DNA from: Colwellia sp.
GTDB lineage: Bacteria; Pseudomonadota; Gammaproteobacteria; Enterobacterales; Alteromonadaceae
Length of the DNA stretch: 64,000 bases
Reading direction: 5' to 3'
Assembly (NCBI GenBank): GCA_013215465.1
Contig: JABSOW010000008.1
Coordinates: forward strand, 62,001 to 126,000
Part shown: in pieces, positions 34,763 to 46,452 of the stretch
Layout of the letters: every line of letters starts with the position of its first letter
How positions within the stretch are numbered: position 1 is the stretch's first letter
The notes under the pieces: generated by a model
Told to the model about the DNA's origin: nothing
The model's database searches: none
What the model saw: only the letters and a program-made list of their open reading frames with translations
Made by a program: the position numbers and the translations under genes

Positions 34763-36424
34763 CTAGTTTTTAGCGTTTTTAAACGCTGCTGCCATTGCAC
34801 TTAAACCAGTTTCTTCAACTTGGTTTAAGCTATCCATAGCTTCACGTTCGTCAGCTTGGTCTTTCGCTTTAATAGATAAGCTAATAGTACGGTTCTTACG
34901 ATCCACACCCATAAACTTAGCTTCAACGTCATCACCAACTTTTAATACTGCAGATGCATCTTCGATACGCTCAACAGAAATGTCGCTAACACGTAAGTAA
35001 CCTTCAACACTTTCAGCTAACTCAATAGTAGCGCCTTTAGCATCAACTGCAGTTACCTTACCTGTAACAATAGCACCTTTTTTCTTATCTGTCAGATACA
35101 TATTGAACGGGTCGTCTTCAGCTTGTTTAACACCTAACGAGATACGCTCACGTTCTGGGTCAACTTGAAGAACGATAGCATCGATTTCATCGCCTTTCTT
35201 ATAATCACGAACAGCTTCTTCACCGCCAGCCCATGAAATATCAGATAAGTGAACTAAACCATCTATGCCGCCATCAAGACCAATGAAGATACCGAAGTCA
35301 GTAATTGACTTGATCTTACCTGATACTTTGTCGCCTTTGTTGAAGTTTTTAGCAAACTCTTCCCAAGGGTTAGCGATACATTGTTTAAGACCTAAAGAAA
35401 TACGACGACGTTCTTCGTCAATTTCTAATACTAGTACTTCAACAGTATCACCTAAGCTAACAACTTTAGATGGGTGGATGTTTTTGTTAGTCCAATCCAT
35501 TTCAGAAACGTGAACTAAACCTTCAACGCCTTCTTGGATTTCAACGAAACAACCATAATCAGTTAAGTTAGTTACGCGGCCTGAAAGTTTAGAACCTTCA
35601 GGGTAACGGTTAGCAATTGCTACCCATGGATCTTCGCCTAACTGCTTCATACCTAGCGATACACGAGTACGCTCACGGTCGAATTTCAATACTTTAACTT
35701 GAATTTCATCACCAACATTTACGATTTCACTTGGGTGCTTAACACGTTTCCAAGCCATATCTGTAATGTGAAGTAGGCCGTCAATGCCGCCTAAATCTAC
35801 GAATGCACCGTAATCAGTAAGGTTCTTAACGATACCTTTAACTTCTTGGCCTTCCGCTAATGATTCAAGTAATTCATCACGTTCAGCACTGCCTTCAGCT
35901 TCGATAACAGCTCGACGTGAAACAACTACGTTATTACGCTTTTGATCAAGCTTAATAACTTTGAATTCTAAATCTTTACCTTCAAGGTGAGCAGTGTCAC
36001 GTACTGGACGTACATCTACTAATGAACCCGGTAAGAAAGCACGAATATTGCTAACTTCAACCGTGAAACCACCTTTAACTTTACCGTTAATAACACCGAT
36101 AACAGTTTCTTTTTCTTCGTAGGCTTTTTCAAGTACTTGCCATGCTTCATGACGCTTAGCATCATCACGTGAAAGAACTGTTTCACCGAAACCATCATCA
36201 GTCGCTTTAAGTGATACGTCTACTTGATCGCCAACAACAACTTCTACTTCACCAGTAGCGCTTTTGAATTGATCAATTGAGATAACACTCTCAGATTTAA
36301 GGCCAGCATCAACAATAACATTGTCTTTGTTAATAGCAACGATTGTGCCTTTGATAATTGAACCAGGGCGTGTTTCGATTTCTTTTAAACTTTCTTCAAA
36401 AAGTTCTGCAAAATTTTCCATCAT
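34763..36424 (-). CDS. rpsA: 30S ribosomal protein S1
   Basis: A 553-residue protein of six S1 (OB-fold) repeats, about 85 residues each. The first binds S2 and the ribosome ([20 protein letters not shown]). The others carry the repeated pattern GxVxxITDFGxFVxLxGGxxGLxH. S1 unfolds mRNA leaders during initiation. The start is one of two adjacent ATGs; no strong Shine-Dalgarno is seen, as usual for rpsA, which autoregulates. Order cmk-rpsA-ihfB is conserved. Confidence 0.97.
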   Translation of the reverse strand: MMENFAELFEESLKEIETRPGSIIKGTIVAINKDNVIVDAGLKSESVISIDQFKSATGEVEVVVGDQVDVSLKATDDGFGETVLSRDDAKRHEAWQVLEKAYEEKETVIGVINGKVKGGFTVEVSNIRAFLPGSLVDVRPVRDTAHLEGKDLEFKVIKLDQKRNNVVVSRRAVIEAEGSAERDELLESLAEGQEVKGIVKNLTDYGAFVDLGGIDGLLHITDMAWKRVKHPSEIVNVGDEIQVKVLKFDRERTRVSLGMKQLGEDPWVAIANRYPEGSKLSGRVTNLTDYGCFVEIQEGVEGLVHVSEMDWTNKNIHPSKVVSLGDTVEVLVLEIDEERRRISLGLKQCIANPWEEFAKNFNKGDKVSGKIKSITDFGIFIGLDGGIDGLVHLSDISWAGGEEAVRDYKKGDEIDAIVLQVDPERERISLGVKQAEDDPFNMYLTDKKKGAIVTGKVTAVDAKGATIELAESVEGYLRVSDISVERIEDASAVLKVGDDVEAKFMGVDRKNRTISLSIKAKDQADEREAMDSLNQVEETGLSAMAAAFKNAKN

Positions 36425-36552
36425 AACTTGTTTATAACTCAGTTATTAATCCAGTCGACTCCATGTCTCATGGGGTTGTTAAATTAGCTTCGGTACATCC
36501 TTGACGTAAGCTTTAGTTAATTTTACCTATTAAATAAATAATAGATAAAGGT

Positions 36553-37233
36553 TTATGTTAATTTTCCATTCGCAAACGAAAGGATTTTATTAACCACTTC
36601 CTGTATGGAAAGATCAGTAGAGTCAACGATTAACGCTCCTTCTGCAGGAACAAGCGGGGCAACTTTTCGGTTACTATCTCGCTCATCTCGTTGACGTATA
36701 TCATCCAAGAGGCGCCCGATTTTAACATCAAAGCCTTTCTCTTTCAACTGATTAAATCGCCGTTCGGCTCTCACTTCAGCGCTGGCGGTTAAAAATATCT
36801 TTACCGGTGCATGTGAAAATACCACTGTGCCCATATCGCGGCCATCAGCAACTAAGCCTGGTGTAACACAAAAAGCGCGTTGACGGCGTAATAAAGCTTC
36901 ACGTACCCGTGGAAATGCAGCAACCTTCGATGCTAGTGCACCAATTTCTTCGGTGCGAATGGTATTGGTGACATTCTCACCTTCTAAAATAACTTTTCCT
37001 TCGCCCTGACTGCTAATTTCAAATTGTACGTCTAAATGTGCAGCCATAGGAATAAGTGGCTCTTCATCATCTAGACTAACATGATGATGCTGAGTGGCTA
37101 CGGCAAGTACTCGGTAAATAGCACCACTGTCAAGTAAGTGCCAACCTAGTTGTTCCGCGACAATTCTGGCAACAGTTCCTTTACCTGCCCCGCTTGGGCC
37201 ATCAATGGTAATAACTGGAATGCTTTCCTGCAT
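36553..37233 (-). CDS. cmk: Cytidylate kinase
   Basis: About 226 residues from the ATG at 37233, preferred because AGGGGA lies eight bases upstream. Walker A is [14 protein letters not shown]. The CMP-binding insert and [12 protein letters not shown], and later [13 protein letters not shown] and [15 protein letters not shown], are diagnostic. It phosphorylates CMP and dCMP. It sits between aroA and rpsA. Confidence 0.95.
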   Translation of the reverse strand: MQESIPVITIDGPSGAGKGTVARIVAEQLGWHLLDSGAIYRVLAVATQHHHVSLDDEEPLIPMAAHLDVQFEISSQGEGKVILEGENVTNTIRTEEIGALASKVAAFPRVREALLRRQRAFCVTPGLVADGRDMGTVVFSHAPVKIFLTASAEVRAERRFNQLKEKGFDVKIGRLLDDIRQRDERDSNRKVAPLVPAEGALIVDSTDLSIQEVVNKILSFANGKLT

Positions 37234-37319
37234 ACATTTTTCCCCTAACATCGAAAATCGGCGGAATTATACGGGATTTATTTGATAAAATCGCGTAAAA
37301 ATATTTTTATGTAAAGTAA

Positions 37320-38600
37320 TTAACAAGATACTTGTGCTAACTTGGTAAAATAGTCAGGAAATGTTTTGGCCGTACACTTAGGATCATTAATAGTAACGGG
37401 GGAATCGCTTAAGGCGACGAGAGAAAAGCACATGGCTATCCTATGATCGTCATAAGTATCAATTTCAGCATGTTTAATAAACTTGGGTGGCGTAATAGAA
37501 ATATAATCTTCACCTTCAATCACCTCAGCACCTACCTTTCTTAGCTCGGTAGCCATGGCACTTAATCGATCAGTCTCTTTTACGCGCCAGTTGTAAACAT
37601 TTCGAATAGTTGTTGTGCCTGTCGCAAAAAGTGCTGTGGTTGCAATGGTCATGGCAGCATCAGGGATATGATTCATATCCATATCAACAGCAGTTAGAGG
37701 CTTACCTACAACAGTGATTGACTCATTAGCCCAAGTCACTTCAGCCCCCATTTTTTCAAGAACATCAGCAAAATGCTTATCTCCTTGAACACTTAGTTTA
37801 CCAACGCCATGCACGGTAATTTCGCCGCCTTTAATAGCTCCAGCAGCTAAAAAATATGAAGCTGATGAAGCATCACCTTCAACCATATATCTTTCTAAAG
37901 CTTGGTATGACTGGCCTCCTTTAACATTGAAAGACTTATAGTCATTATTCTGTACGTTAACACCAAACCTTTGCATAATATCAAGCGTAATATCAATATA
38001 TGGCTTTGAGACTAATTCACCGTCAATTTCTATATCGGTATCTGTCTCTAACAAGGGTGCTATCATCAAAATTGCGGTTAAAAACTGACTCGATATTGAG
38101 CCATCAATGCTCACTGTATTTCCTGTCAACGCTTTACCCGTTATTTTTACCGGTGGATAATTTTTGTTTTCTAAGTATTCTATCTCGGCGCCAAGCTGTG
38201 CCAATGCATCACCTAAATGACCAATTGGCCGTTCTTTCATTCTTGGTTCGCCAGTTAAGATATATTCACCTTCACTCGCTGCAAGGGCTGCACACAATGG
38301 GCGCATTGCGGTACCTGCGTTACCTAGGAATAGTTCCAATGGCTCTTTAGTTTTGAAAAAACCATTATTTCCGATAACAGTACACTCAGTGCCGCAATCA
38401 CTTAGGGTATATTTAATACCAAGGCTTTTTAACGCATTTAGCATATGGTTAATGTCATCACTAACCAATAAGTTAGTGATTTTCGTTACGCCGTTCGCTA
38501 ATGCAGCAATTAACAATGCGCGATTAGATAAACTTTTAGAACCAGGTAAAAAAATTTCTCCGTTAATTCTACCTATTGGGTTTAATGTTAATTGCTCCAC
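37320..38600 (-). CDS. aroA: 3-phosphoshikimate 1-carboxyvinyltransferase (EPSP synthase)
   Basis: A 426-residue enzyme of the shikimate pathway. It has the substrate-binding [37 protein letters not shown] (with Gly and Ala of the class I, glyphosate-sensitive site), and the C-terminal [17 protein letters not shown] and [14 protein letters not shown]. It is spaced by one base from the serC stop, so serC-aroA are coupled as in E. coli. Confidence 0.96.
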   Translation of the reverse strand: MEQLTLNPIGRINGEIFLPGSKSLSNRALLIAALANGVTKITNLLVSDDINHMLNALKSLGIKYTLSDCGTECTVIGNNGFFKTKEPLELFLGNAGTAMRPLCAALAASEGEYILTGEPRMKERPIGHLGDALAQLGAEIEYLENKNYPPVKITGKALTGNTVSIDGSISSQFLTAILMIAPLLETDTDIEIDGELVSKPYIDITLDIMQRFGVNVQNNDYKSFNVKGGQSYQALERYMVEGDASSASYFLAAGAIKGGEITVHGVGKLSVQGDKHFADVLEKMGAEVTWANESITVVGKPLTAVDMDMNHIPDAAMTIATTALFATGTTTIRNVYNWRVKETDRLSAMATELRKVGAEVIEGEDYISITPPKFIKHAEIDTYDDHRIAMCFSLVALSDSPVTINDPKCTAKTFPDYFTKLAQVSC

Positions 38601-38601
38601 T

Positions 38602-39690
38602 TTATCTCATCCTCTTTTCAAATTGTTGCATAAAATCAACTAATGCTTGCACACCTTCAATTGGCATAGCATTGTATATACTTGCCCGCATACCGCCAAC
38701 GATCCTATGGCCTTGAAGCGCCATTAAGCCCTGCTGTTCTGATTGTGTTATAAACTTCTCATTTAAGCTTTCATCTTTAAGCCAAAATGGAATGTTCATT
38801 TTACTGCGATATTGGACTTCAATATTGTTGTTATAAAAATCACTATCATCAATTGTTTGATATAATAATTCAGCTTTTGCTTGGTTTATTTTAGCAATAG
38901 CTTTAACACCGCCAAGCTCTTTAAGCCACTGAAAAACTAAACCGGCTAAATACCAAGCATAAGTAGGTGGCGTATTGTACATAGAATTATTATCAGCACA
39001 GGTTTTATAATTCATAATACAAGGAGTGGCTTGTTGCGCATTACCAAGTAAGTCTTCCCGAACAATAACAATAGTTAAACCTGACGGGCCGATATTTTTT
39101 TGTGCACCTGCGTAAATAAGGCCAAATTTAGTGACATCAATGTCATGAGATAAAATGGTTGATGACATGTCAGCAACTAAAGGTACGCCGTTAGTTTCTG
39201 GTATATAATTAATTTCGATACCGTCAACCGTTTCATTTGGGCAATAATGTACATAAGCCGCATTACGGTTTAATGACCATTTGTCATTAGGAATAAGACT
39301 AGTTTCACCGTCATCATGCTCTTCACGAATATTAATCACGTTGATATTGCCAAAGTTTTTAGCTTCAATTGCTGCTGCTTTTGACCACGAGCCATTAACA
39401 ATATAGTCTGCTGATTTACCTTGAGGCAATAAATTCAACGGTACTGCTGAAAACTGACCTCGACCACCACCATGGCAAAATAAAACTTTATAATTATCCG
39501 GAACTGCCATTAACTCACGTAAATCAGCCTCAGCTTGCGCTGCCATTTCCATATAGATACTGCCACGGTGACTTAGTTCCATTACGGAACTACCGGTATT
39601 ATTCCAATTAATAAATTCATTTTGTGCTTTTGCCATTACTGCTGTTGGTAACATTGCCGGGCCGGCACAAAAATTAAAAACTTCAGACAT
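38602..39690 (-). CDS. serC: Phosphoserine aminotransferase
   Basis: A 362-residue PLP enzyme. [19 protein letters not shown] opens the protein, the PLP lysine is in [18 protein letters not shown], and the C-terminal [17 protein letters not shown] is typical. It makes 3-phosphoserine for serine and an intermediate for pyridoxal phosphate. It starts the serC-aroA-cmk-rpsA-ihfB gene run and is separated from gyrA by a terminator. Confidence 0.96.
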   Translation of the reverse strand: MSEVFNFCAGPAMLPTAVMAKAQNEFINWNNTGSSVMELSHRGSIYMEMAAQAEADLRELMAVPDNYKVLFCHGGGRGQFSAVPLNLLPQGKSADYIVNGSWSKAAAIEAKNFGNINVINIREEHDDGETSLIPNDKWSLNRNAAYVHYCPNETVDGIEINYIPETNGVPLVADMSSTILSHDIDVTKFGLIYAGAQKNIGPSGLTIVIVREDLLGNAQQATPCIMNYKTCADNNSMYNTPPTYAWYLAGLVFQWLKELGGVKAIAKINQAKAELLYQTIDDSDFYNNNIEVQYRSKMNIPFWLKDESLNEKFITQSEQQGLMALQGHRIVGGMRASIYNAMPIEGVQALVDFMQQFEKRMR

Positions 39691-39783
39691 TTTCTTATTC
39701 TCTAATAAAATTTCAATACTAATTTTTTAACATACAAGCTCATTGCCATCCATGGCACCGCGACATACTGTTCATCCTGAACA

Positions 39784-39813
39784 TAAAAAAGGCGGTTATT
39801 AGCCGCCATTTTT
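39784..39813 (-). terminator. Terminator of gyrA
   Basis: A GGCGG/CCGCC-based hairpin with a short loop is followed by six T on the minus strand, about 20 bases after the gyrA stop. Confidence 0.85.
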
Positions 39814-39829
39814 ATGTTGTTAACGACGA

Positions 39830-42568
39830 CTATTCTTGTTCGTCATCTGTCGAGTTATCTTCTGTCTCTTGTTGAGCACTTTGCTCCGAGTTGTGTTTTG
39901 AGGCATCATGTTCCGAAGAGGTAGCTTCTTGACTCGTTACTTCTCCTTCAACATCTTCACCTTCAAGCACGGCTGGCTCTTCAACTTCATCAATGCGTTG
40001 TAGCGCAACCACTAGCTCATTTTCACTGGTACGAATTAAACGCACACCTTGGGTATTACGGCCAATAACACTTACTTCATTAACCCGAGTACGCACTAGT
40101 GTACCGTTATCGGTAATAACCATAATCTCATCAAGTTCATCTACTTGTACAGCACCAACAACCTTGCCATTACGTTCACTAACTTTAATAGAAACAACAC
40201 CTTTAGTGGCTCTACTTTTCGCTGGATATTCGCTTAAATCAGTACGCTTACCATAACCATTTTCTGTAATCGTTAATACTGGACCATCATTTTTAGGTAC
40301 GATTAAGGAAACTACTTTTTGGTCGCCATCAAGTTTGATACCACGAACACCGGTACCCGTTCTCCCGATGGGTTTTAATGCCCAACGTTGTTCACCTGTT
40401 TCAGGATCAACTTTTATTTCACCGGTTTCGCTATCGCGTACTTTCTCATTGAAACGAACAACCTTACCTGCATCAGAGAATAACATGATGTCATTATTAC
40501 CGTCGGTAATGTCGACACCAATCAAGGTATCATCATCACGGAGATTAAGGGCAATAATACCATTAGCTCTTTGGTTTTTATAGGCAGTTAACGCTGTTTT
40601 CTTCACAGTACCTGACGCTGTTGCCATGATGATATATTTATCATCTTCATATTCGCGCACCGGTAAAATAGCGGTAATTCGTTCATCATTTTCAAGCGGT
40701 AGTATATTTACAATTGGACGACCACGCGCAGTTCGACTCGCTAGTGGTAATTGATATACTTTCAACCAATATAATTTACCGCGATTTGAGAAACATAAAA
40801 TAGTATCGTGGGTATTAGCTATCAACAAACGTTCAATGAAATCTTCTTCTTTCATCTTAGTGGCCGCTTTGCCTTTACCACCACGTTTTTGTGCTTGGTA
40901 ATCTGAAAGTATTTGATATTTTACATAACCTTCGTGAGAAAGCGTTACCACAACATCTTCTTCACTGATTAAATCTTCTAATGATAAGTCATGAGAAGCA
41001 TTAGTAATTTCTGTACGGCGTTCATCACCAAATTCATCACGAATTGCGACAAGCTCTTCACAGATAATTTCCATTAAGCGTGCCGGCTCGGCAAGAATAT
41101 GCATCAACTCTGCGATGACATCTAATAACCCTTTGTACTCAGCTAGAATTTTCTCATGTTCTAAGCCTGTTAATTTGTGCAAACGTAAATCTAAAATGGC
41201 TTGTGCTTGCACAGGGGTTAAATAATATTGATTATCAAGAATGCCAAACTCTTCTTCTAACCATTCAGGACGTGCTGCATCATTACCAGCAGCACTAAGC
41301 ATGTCAGCAACATTACCTAAATCCCAACCACGTGCAATTAACGCGTCTTTGGCTTCACTTGGTGTTGGTGAGGTTTTAATTAATTCGATGATCGGGTCTA
41401 TATTTGCTAAGGCAATTGATAAACCTTCAAGTAAGTGGGCACGTTCACGTGCTTTTCTTAATTCAAAAATAGTACGGCGTGTTACCACTTCACGACGATG
41501 CAGTACAAACGCTTCTAACATTTCTTTTATATTAAATATTTTTGGTTGACCATTGGTCAATGCCACCATATTAAAACCAAAAGACACTTGCATTTGTGTC
41601 AGCTTATATAAGTTATTTAAAACCACTTCACCGATTTCACCACGTTTGATCTCGATAACCATGCGCATACCGTCTTTATCAGACTCATCACGCAAGGCGG
41701 AAATACCTTCAAGACGTTTGTCTTTAACCAGCTCAGCCATTTTTTCAATCAAACGGGCTTTATTCACCTGGTATGGCAATTCATGGACAATAATGGTTTC
41801 TTTACCTGTACTTTCATGCACTTCAATTTCAGCGCGGGCGCGGATCTTTATTTTACCACGGCCAGTTCGGTAAGCTTCTTCAATACCGGCACGACCGCTA
41901 ATTATTCCAGCAGTAGGAAAATCTGGACCGGGTATATAAGTTAATAGCTCTTCAAAAGAAATATCGCTATTCTCAATAAGTGCTAAACAACCGTTAATAA
42001 CTTCTGTTAAGTTATGGGGTGGAATATTTGTTGCCATACCAACAGCAATACCCGAACTACCATTCACTAACAGGTTAGGAATACGCGTTGGCATCACCAC
42101 AGGAATATGTTCAGTTCCATCATAGTTAGGAACAAAATCAACTGTTTCTTTGTCTAAATCATCTAAAATAGAGTGCGCAATTTTAGACATACGAATTTCG
42201 GTATAACGCATTGCCGCTGCGCTATCACCATCAACCGAACCAAAGTTACCTTGACCATCTACTAACATGTAGCGGAGTGAAAAAGGTTGTGCCATACGAA
42301 CAATAGTATCGTAAACCGCAGTATCACCATGAGGATGATACTTACCGATAACATCACCAACCACACGGGCTGATTTTTTATAAGCTTTATTCCAATCATT
42401 ACCTAGCACTTCCATCGCAAACAATACGCGGCGATGTACAGGTTTTAAACCATCACGTACGTCAGGCAATGCACGCCCAACAATAACGCTCATGGCATAA
42501 TCTAGATAGGAAGTTTTTAACTCATCTTCAATATTTACTGGAACTATTTCTTTGGCCAGATCTGACAT
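39830..42568 (-). CDS. gyrA: DNA gyrase subunit A
   Basis: A 912-residue topoisomerase subunit. It starts [20 protein letters not shown]. The active-site Tyr is in [13 protein letters not shown] (about 122) and the quinolone region reads [20 protein letters not shown], with Thr where E. coli has Ser83. The GyrA-box QKRGGKGK (about 562) and six beta-pinwheel blades follow, then a long acidic Glu/Asp/Ser/Gln-rich tail (last 50 residues). It introduces negative supercoils with GyrB. Thr at position 83 also occurs naturally in other genera and is not by itself proof of resistance. Confidence 0.97.
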   Translation of the reverse strand: MSDLAKEIVPVNIEDELKTSYLDYAMSVIVGRALPDVRDGLKPVHRRVLFAMEVLGNDWNKAYKKSARVVGDVIGKYHPHGDTAVYDTIVRMAQPFSLRYMLVDGQGNFGSVDGDSAAAMRYTEIRMSKIAHSILDDLDKETVDFVPNYDGTEHIPVVMPTRIPNLLVNGSSGIAVGMATNIPPHNLTEVINGCLALIENSDISFEELLTYIPGPDFPTAGIISGRAGIEEAYRTGRGKIKIRARAEIEVHESTGKETIIVHELPYQVNKARLIEKMAELVKDKRLEGISALRDESDKDGMRMVIEIKRGEIGEVVLNNLYKLTQMQVSFGFNMVALTNGQPKIFNIKEMLEAFVLHRREVVTRRTIFELRKARERAHLLEGLSIALANIDPIIELIKTSPTPSEAKDALIARGWDLGNVADMLSAAGNDAARPEWLEEEFGILDNQYYLTPVQAQAILDLRLHKLTGLEHEKILAEYKGLLDVIAELMHILAEPARLMEIICEELVAIRDEFGDERRTEITNASHDLSLEDLISEEDVVVTLSHEGYVKYQILSDYQAQKRGGKGKAATKMKEEDFIERLLIANTHDTILCFSNRGKLYWLKVYQLPLASRTARGRPIVNILPLENDERITAILPVREYEDDKYIIMATASGTVKKTALTAYKNQRANGIIALNLRDDDTLIGVDITDGNNDIMLFSDAGKVVRFNEKVRDSETGEIKVDPETGEQRWALKPIGRTGTGVRGIKLDGDQKVVSLIVPKNDGPVLTITENGYGKRTDLSEYPAKSRATKGVVSIKVSERNGKVVGAVQVDELDEIMVITDNGTLVRTRVNEVSVIGRNTQGVRLIRTSENELVVALQRIDEVEEPAVLEGEDVEGEVTSQEATSSEHDASKHNSEQSAQQETEDNSTDDEQE

Positions 42569-42872
42569 AAATAGATGTATCCCTTAACTTAAAACGTAAC
42601 TATAAAATCACTTAGATTTTTATTATTATATTTTCATAAAAAACATAAATCAACGCAGCATATTAGCACAGTTTTTGTTGATGCCAAACAGCTTTATTTA
42701 GCCGTTTAATGGGTGTTTTTATTACCGTAATTAAAGCCTACTACTTATGCTTACAAAGTGAGCTAAAAAAACATTTGTTGATCTATTTCATTGCTTTCAT
42801 CAGCGTTTATGCTTTGTTTAACTAAAAGTTTGGTTTAGAATCCGCTCACCCGTATTCCAACTAGATCACCTC
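42569..42872. promoter_or_regulatory. Divergent gyrA/ubiG promoter region
   Basis: A 304-base AT-rich gap between gyrA (minus) and ubiG (plus). No ORF, RNA or clear repeat was recognised; it should carry both promoters. Confidence 0.45.
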
Positions 42873-43601
42873 ATGACTGAAAATAAAAGCGTGCCTAATG
42901 TAAATGAAGAAGAAATTGCTAAATTTGAAAAAATCGCTAGCCAGTGGTGGGATCTAACAGGTGATTTTAAACCCTTACATCAGATTAATCCGTTAAGAGT
43001 TCAATTTATTTGCCAACACCTTGCTGAACAAAAGCAACAACTGTTTTCTAAAACAGTAATCGACGTAGGTTGTGGCGGCGGTATTTTATCTGAATCTTTA
43101 TCAAAACTGGGTGCTACGGTAACTGGCATAGATATGGGTACAGAGCCACTCAATGTCGCTAAATTACATGCCCTAGAATCTCGCTTAACTATTAATTACC
43201 AAAAAATTACTGCTGAAGAAAAAGCGCAACAGTGCGCTGAAACATTTGACATGGTTACTTGCATGGAAATGCTTGAACATGTACCGGATCCAGCGTCAGT
43301 CATTCATGCTTGTGCACAATTAGTAAAACCTGGTGGTTTAGTGTTTTTTTCAACCTTAAACAAAACTGTTAAGTCTTATTTACTTGCTATATTAGCAGCA
43401 GAGAAAGTATTTAAATTAGTTCCTGATGGCACCCATGATCATGACAAATTTATTAAACCATCACAATTAATCGCTTGGGCGGCAGAAAATCAATTGAAAT
43501 GTATTGATGCCTGTGGCATTCATTATAATCCTATTACAGAAAATCATAAATTAGTGACCAATTTAGACGTGAATTATATTCTGTGTTGCCAAAAAGTGTA
43601 G
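42873..43601 (+). CDS. ubiG: Ubiquinone biosynthesis O-methyltransferase
   Basis: A 242-residue SAM-dependent methyltransferase. It has the UbiG start [23 protein letters not shown] motif [28 protein letters not shown], and the C-terminal [14 protein letters not shown]. It carries out both O-methylations of ubiquinone synthesis. Placement beside gyrA and nrdA is conserved in gammaproteobacteria. Confidence 0.95.
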   Translation: MTENKSVPNVNEEEIAKFEKIASQWWDLTGDFKPLHQINPLRVQFICQHLAEQKQQLFSKTVIDVGCGGGILSESLSKLGATVTGIDMGTEPLNVAKLHALESRLTINYQKITAEEKAQQCAETFDMVTCMEMLEHVPDPASVIHACAQLVKPGGLVFFSTLNKTVKSYLLAILAAEKVFKLVPDGTHDHDKFIKPSQLIAWAAENQLKCIDACGIHYNPITENHKLVTNLDVNYILCCQKV

Positions 43602-43654
43602 AAAATAAAAGCGCACGTTTTATTTATAAGCAAGTTGGGCAAACAATAAACAAC

Positions 43655-43693
43655 AAACACCTAAACATCTAACTAATTGTTAAATAGGTGTTT
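43655..43693 (+). terminator. Possible terminator after ubiG
   Basis: An inverted repeat AAACACCTA/TAGGTGTTT with inner pairing ends in a T-rich stretch about 50-90 bases after the ubiG stop. A second 9-bp repeat (TCTCTATAT/ATATAGAGA, 43697-43725) follows directly. The long loop makes termination uncertain. Confidence 0.4.
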
Positions 43694-43897
43694 ATTTCTC
43701 TATATTTCAATTTGATATATAGAGACACAAAAATCAATTAAAATATTTTCAGCTAAAAAAAATTTTAAAAAAAATATTGCTTTTAGTAAATTCCCAAACA
43801 AATTACCCTTGCTAGGTTAGTTGTTACTAACCCTTGTTAATTCGGTAAAAAGTCAACCCAAAACCAAGTTATTTTATCGCTTGCATTCAAGTCAAAA

Positions 43898-43944
43898 CCT
43901 CACTATCTTGTGCTTGAATTTATAATAAACCCTAGATGTTGTGC
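43898..43944. promoter_or_regulatory. Tandem NrdR-like boxes upstream of nrdA
   Basis: Two 16-base sites, CCTCACTATCTTGTGC (43898-43913) and ACCCTAGATGTTGTGC (43929-43944), match 11 and 12 positions of the NrdR palindrome ACACWATATATWGTGT. They are exactly 31 bases apart, the spacing expected for cooperative NrdR binding. NrdR represses ribonucleotide reductase genes when dATP is high. Confidence 0.55.
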
Positions 43945-43981
43945 CTTTGGCTTTTTTAGCGCATTCAGGGTTTATTATAAA
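43919..43981. promoter_or_regulatory. Perfect 15-bp inverted repeat upstream of nrdA
   Basis: The arms TTTATAATAAACCCT and AGGGTTTATTATAAA enclose 33 bases and overlap the second NrdR-like box. The structure could form in DNA or in the nrdA leader. It lies about 95 bases before the nrdA start. Confidence 0.6.
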
Positions 43982-44076
43982 AACAAAGGGCTTTTTTAAT
44001 TACAAGCGTTATAACTTAACCTGTACTGAAAAAAGCATACTAAAAAATTAGTAACTATTTACATCACAGGTCTTTC

Positions 44077-46347
44077 ATGAATAATAATCTTTTTGTTACC
44101 AAGCGTAATGGCGAAAAAGAACTCATCGATTTAGAAAAAATACACCGTGTTATTACTTGGGCTGCAGCAGATCTAGAAGACGTTTCTGTTTCTCAAGTGG
44201 AACTAAAATCACATATTCAATTTTATGATGGTATTAAAACTGAAGACATTCATGAAACCATCATCAAGGCTGCTGCCGATTTAATTTCAGAAGAAACGCC
44301 AGATTATCAATATCTATCGGCTAGACTTGCTGTGTTTCATCTACGTAAAAAAGCTTATGGTCAATTTGAGCCACCTAAACTTTATGATCATGTGGCCAAG
44401 TTGGTTGAATCAGGTAAATATGATCAACACTTATTAGTTGACTATGATGAAAATGATTTTGAACATATGTCATTATTTTTAGACCATACCCGTGATCTAA
44501 ACTTTAGTTATGCTGCGATAAAACAACTTGAAGGAAAGTATCTTGTTCAAAACCGTGTCAACGGAGAAATATATGAAAGTGCACAGTTTTTATATATTTT
44601 AGTTGCTGCTTGTTTATTTGCAAAATACCCTAAAGAAACTCGATTGAGTTATGTAGAAGATTTTTATCACGCTATTTCAACCTTCAAATTATCACTACCA
44701 ACGCCGATAATGGCTGGTGTACGTACGCCAACGCGTCAATTTTCTTCCTGTGTGTTGATTGAATGTGATGATTCATTAGACTCAATTAATGCTACATCTA
44801 GTGCTATCGTTAAATATGTATCACAACGCGCTGGTATCGGTGTGAACGCTGGTCGTATTCGCGCTTTAGGTAGTGCTATTCGTAATGGTGAAGCTTTTCA
44901 TACTGGCTGTATCCCTTTTTATAAACATTTTCAAACAGCGGTTAAAAGTTGTTCTCAAGGTGGCGTTCGAGGTGGTGCTGCCACCCTATTCTATCCACTT
45001 TGGCATTTAGAAGTAGAAAGTTTACTGGTACTAAAAAATAACCGAGGCGTTGAAGAAAACCGCGTTCGTCATTTAGACTATGGCGTGCAATTTAACAAAG
45101 TAATGTATCAACGTTTAATAAAAGGTGGGTATATCACTTTATTTAGCCCAAGTGATGTTCCAGGTCTTTATGATGCATTTTTTGAAGATCAAGAAAAATT
45201 TGAGCAACTTTATGTTCAATACGAAAATGATGAATCTATTCGTAAAAAACGTATTAAAGCCATCGAGCTGTTTACGTTATTTGCTCAAGAACGTGCAAGT
45301 ACTGGTCGTATTTATCTACAAAATGTTGATCACTGTAATACACATAGCCCGTTTGATCCAAGTAAAGCCCCTATTCGTCAAAGTAACTTGTGCTTAGAAA
45401 TTGCGCTGCCAACTAAGCCGATGAAAGACATAAATGATGAAAATGGTGAAATTGCGCTATGTACATTATCAGCATTTAACTTAGGAGCAATAGACTCTTT
45501 AGATGAATTAGAAGGTTTAGCTGACTTAGCTGTACGTGCGCTTGATAGTTTGCTTGATTATCAAGACTACCCTATCCCTGCTGCTCGTAATGCGAGTTTA
45601 GCTCGAAGAACCTTAGGTATAGGAGTCATTAACTACGCCTATTATTTAGCCAAAAATGGATTGTACTACTCAAATGGTAGTGCTAACAACTTAACCCATA
45701 GAACTTTTGAGGCCATTCAGTATTATTTATTAAAAGCCACCAACGAGCTTGCAAAAGAACGAGGTGCTTGTCCTAAATTTGATGAAACGCGTTTATCACA
45801 AGGTATATTGCCTATTGATACCTACAAGAAAACGATTGATGATATTACCGGTGAACCTTTGCATTTAGACTGGGAATCATTACGTGCTAGCATAAAAGAA
45901 TTTGGTGTTAGAAATTCAACTGTATCGGCGTTAATGCCATCAGAAACCTCATCGCAAATATCTAATGCTACTAATGGTATCGAGCCACCACGCGGCTTAA
46001 TTAGTATAAAAGCAAGTAAAGACGGTGTTTTAAAGCAAGTAGTACCTGAGTATAAAAAACTTAAGCAAAACTACGAATTACTATGGAATATTCCAAATAA
46101 TCAAGGTTATTTAGAGCTAGTAGGTATTATGCAAAAATTTATTGACCAAACAATTTCAGCAAATACCAACTATGATCCGGCTAAATTTGATGGTGGCAAA
46201 GTTCCTATCAAACAAGTACTAAAAGACATTTTAACCGCCTACAAGCTTGGTATTAAAACCATGTATTATCATAACACGCGTGATGGTGCCAGTGATAATG
46301 TAGAAATTGAAGACGATGACTGTGCCGGCGGTGCATGTAAGATTTAG
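44077..46347 (+). CDS. nrdA: Ribonucleoside-diphosphate reductase class Ia, alpha subunit
   Basis: A 756-residue subunit with an ATP-cone at the N-terminus (FVTKRNGEKELIDLEKIHRV). It carries the redox Cys in FSSCVLIECDDSLDSI, the thiyl Cys in SNLCLEIALPTKP, and radical-path tyrosines near NWRVP-like AALMPSETSSQISNATNGIE. The C-terminal shuttle pair is DDDCAGGACKI. It reduces ribonucleotides to deoxyribonucleotides with NrdB. AGG precedes the ATG. NrdR-like boxes lie upstream and a terminator-like hairpin lies before nrdB. Confidence 0.96.
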   Translation: MNNNLFVTKRNGEKELIDLEKIHRVITWAAADLEDVSVSQVELKSHIQFYDGIKTEDIHETIIKAAADLISEETPDYQYLSARLAVFHLRKKAYGQFEPPKLYDHVAKLVESGKYDQHLLVDYDENDFEHMSLFLDHTRDLNFSYAAIKQLEGKYLVQNRVNGEIYESAQFLYILVAACLFAKYPKETRLSYVEDFYHAISTFKLSLPTPIMAGVRTPTRQFSSCVLIECDDSLDSINATSSAIVKYVSQRAGIGVNAGRIRALGSAIRNGEAFHTGCIPFYKHFQTAVKSCSQGGVRGGAATLFYPLWHLEVESLLVLKNNRGVEENRVRHLDYGVQFNKVMYQRLIKGGYITLFSPSDVPGLYDAFFEDQEKFEQLYVQYENDESIRKKRIKAIELFTLFAQERASTGRIYLQNVDHCNTHSPFDPSKAPIRQSNLCLEIALPTKPMKDINDENGEIALCTLSAFNLGAIDSLDELEGLADLAVRALDSLLDYQDYPIPAARNASLARRTLGIGVINYAYYLAKNGLYYSNGSANNLTHRTFEAIQYYLLKATNELAKERGACPKFDETRLSQGILPIDTYKKTIDDITGEPLHLDWESLRASIKEFGVRNSTVSALMPSETSSQISNATNGIEPPRGLISIKASKDGVLKQVVPEYKKLKQNYELLWNIPNNQGYLELVGIMQKFIDQTISANTNYDPAKFDGGKVPIKQVLKDILTAYKLGIKTMYYHNTRDGASDNVEIEDDDCAGGACKI

Positions 46348-46379
46348 CTAAAAAATATAACAATAATACGCAATTGAAT

Positions 46380-46405
46380 GAGCCTAGATAATACTAGGCT
46401 TTTTA
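46380..46405 (+). terminator. Terminator-like hairpin between nrdA and nrdB
   Basis: A 7-bp stem (AGCCTAG/CTAGGCT, loop ATAATA) followed by five T, about 35 bases after the nrdA stop and 50 before nrdB. It would lower nrdB expression relative to nrdA unless nrdB has its own promoter. Confidence 0.75.
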
Positions 46406-46452
46406 TCACCCTTATCAAATTATAGTGGTGATACTTTAAGGAATAGTAAAAA

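Noticed and set aside
42320-42345. Thr at GyrA position 83 as a quinolone-resistance mutation
   Set aside because: Thr occurs naturally at this site in other genera. Without relatives for comparison it cannot be called an acquired change.
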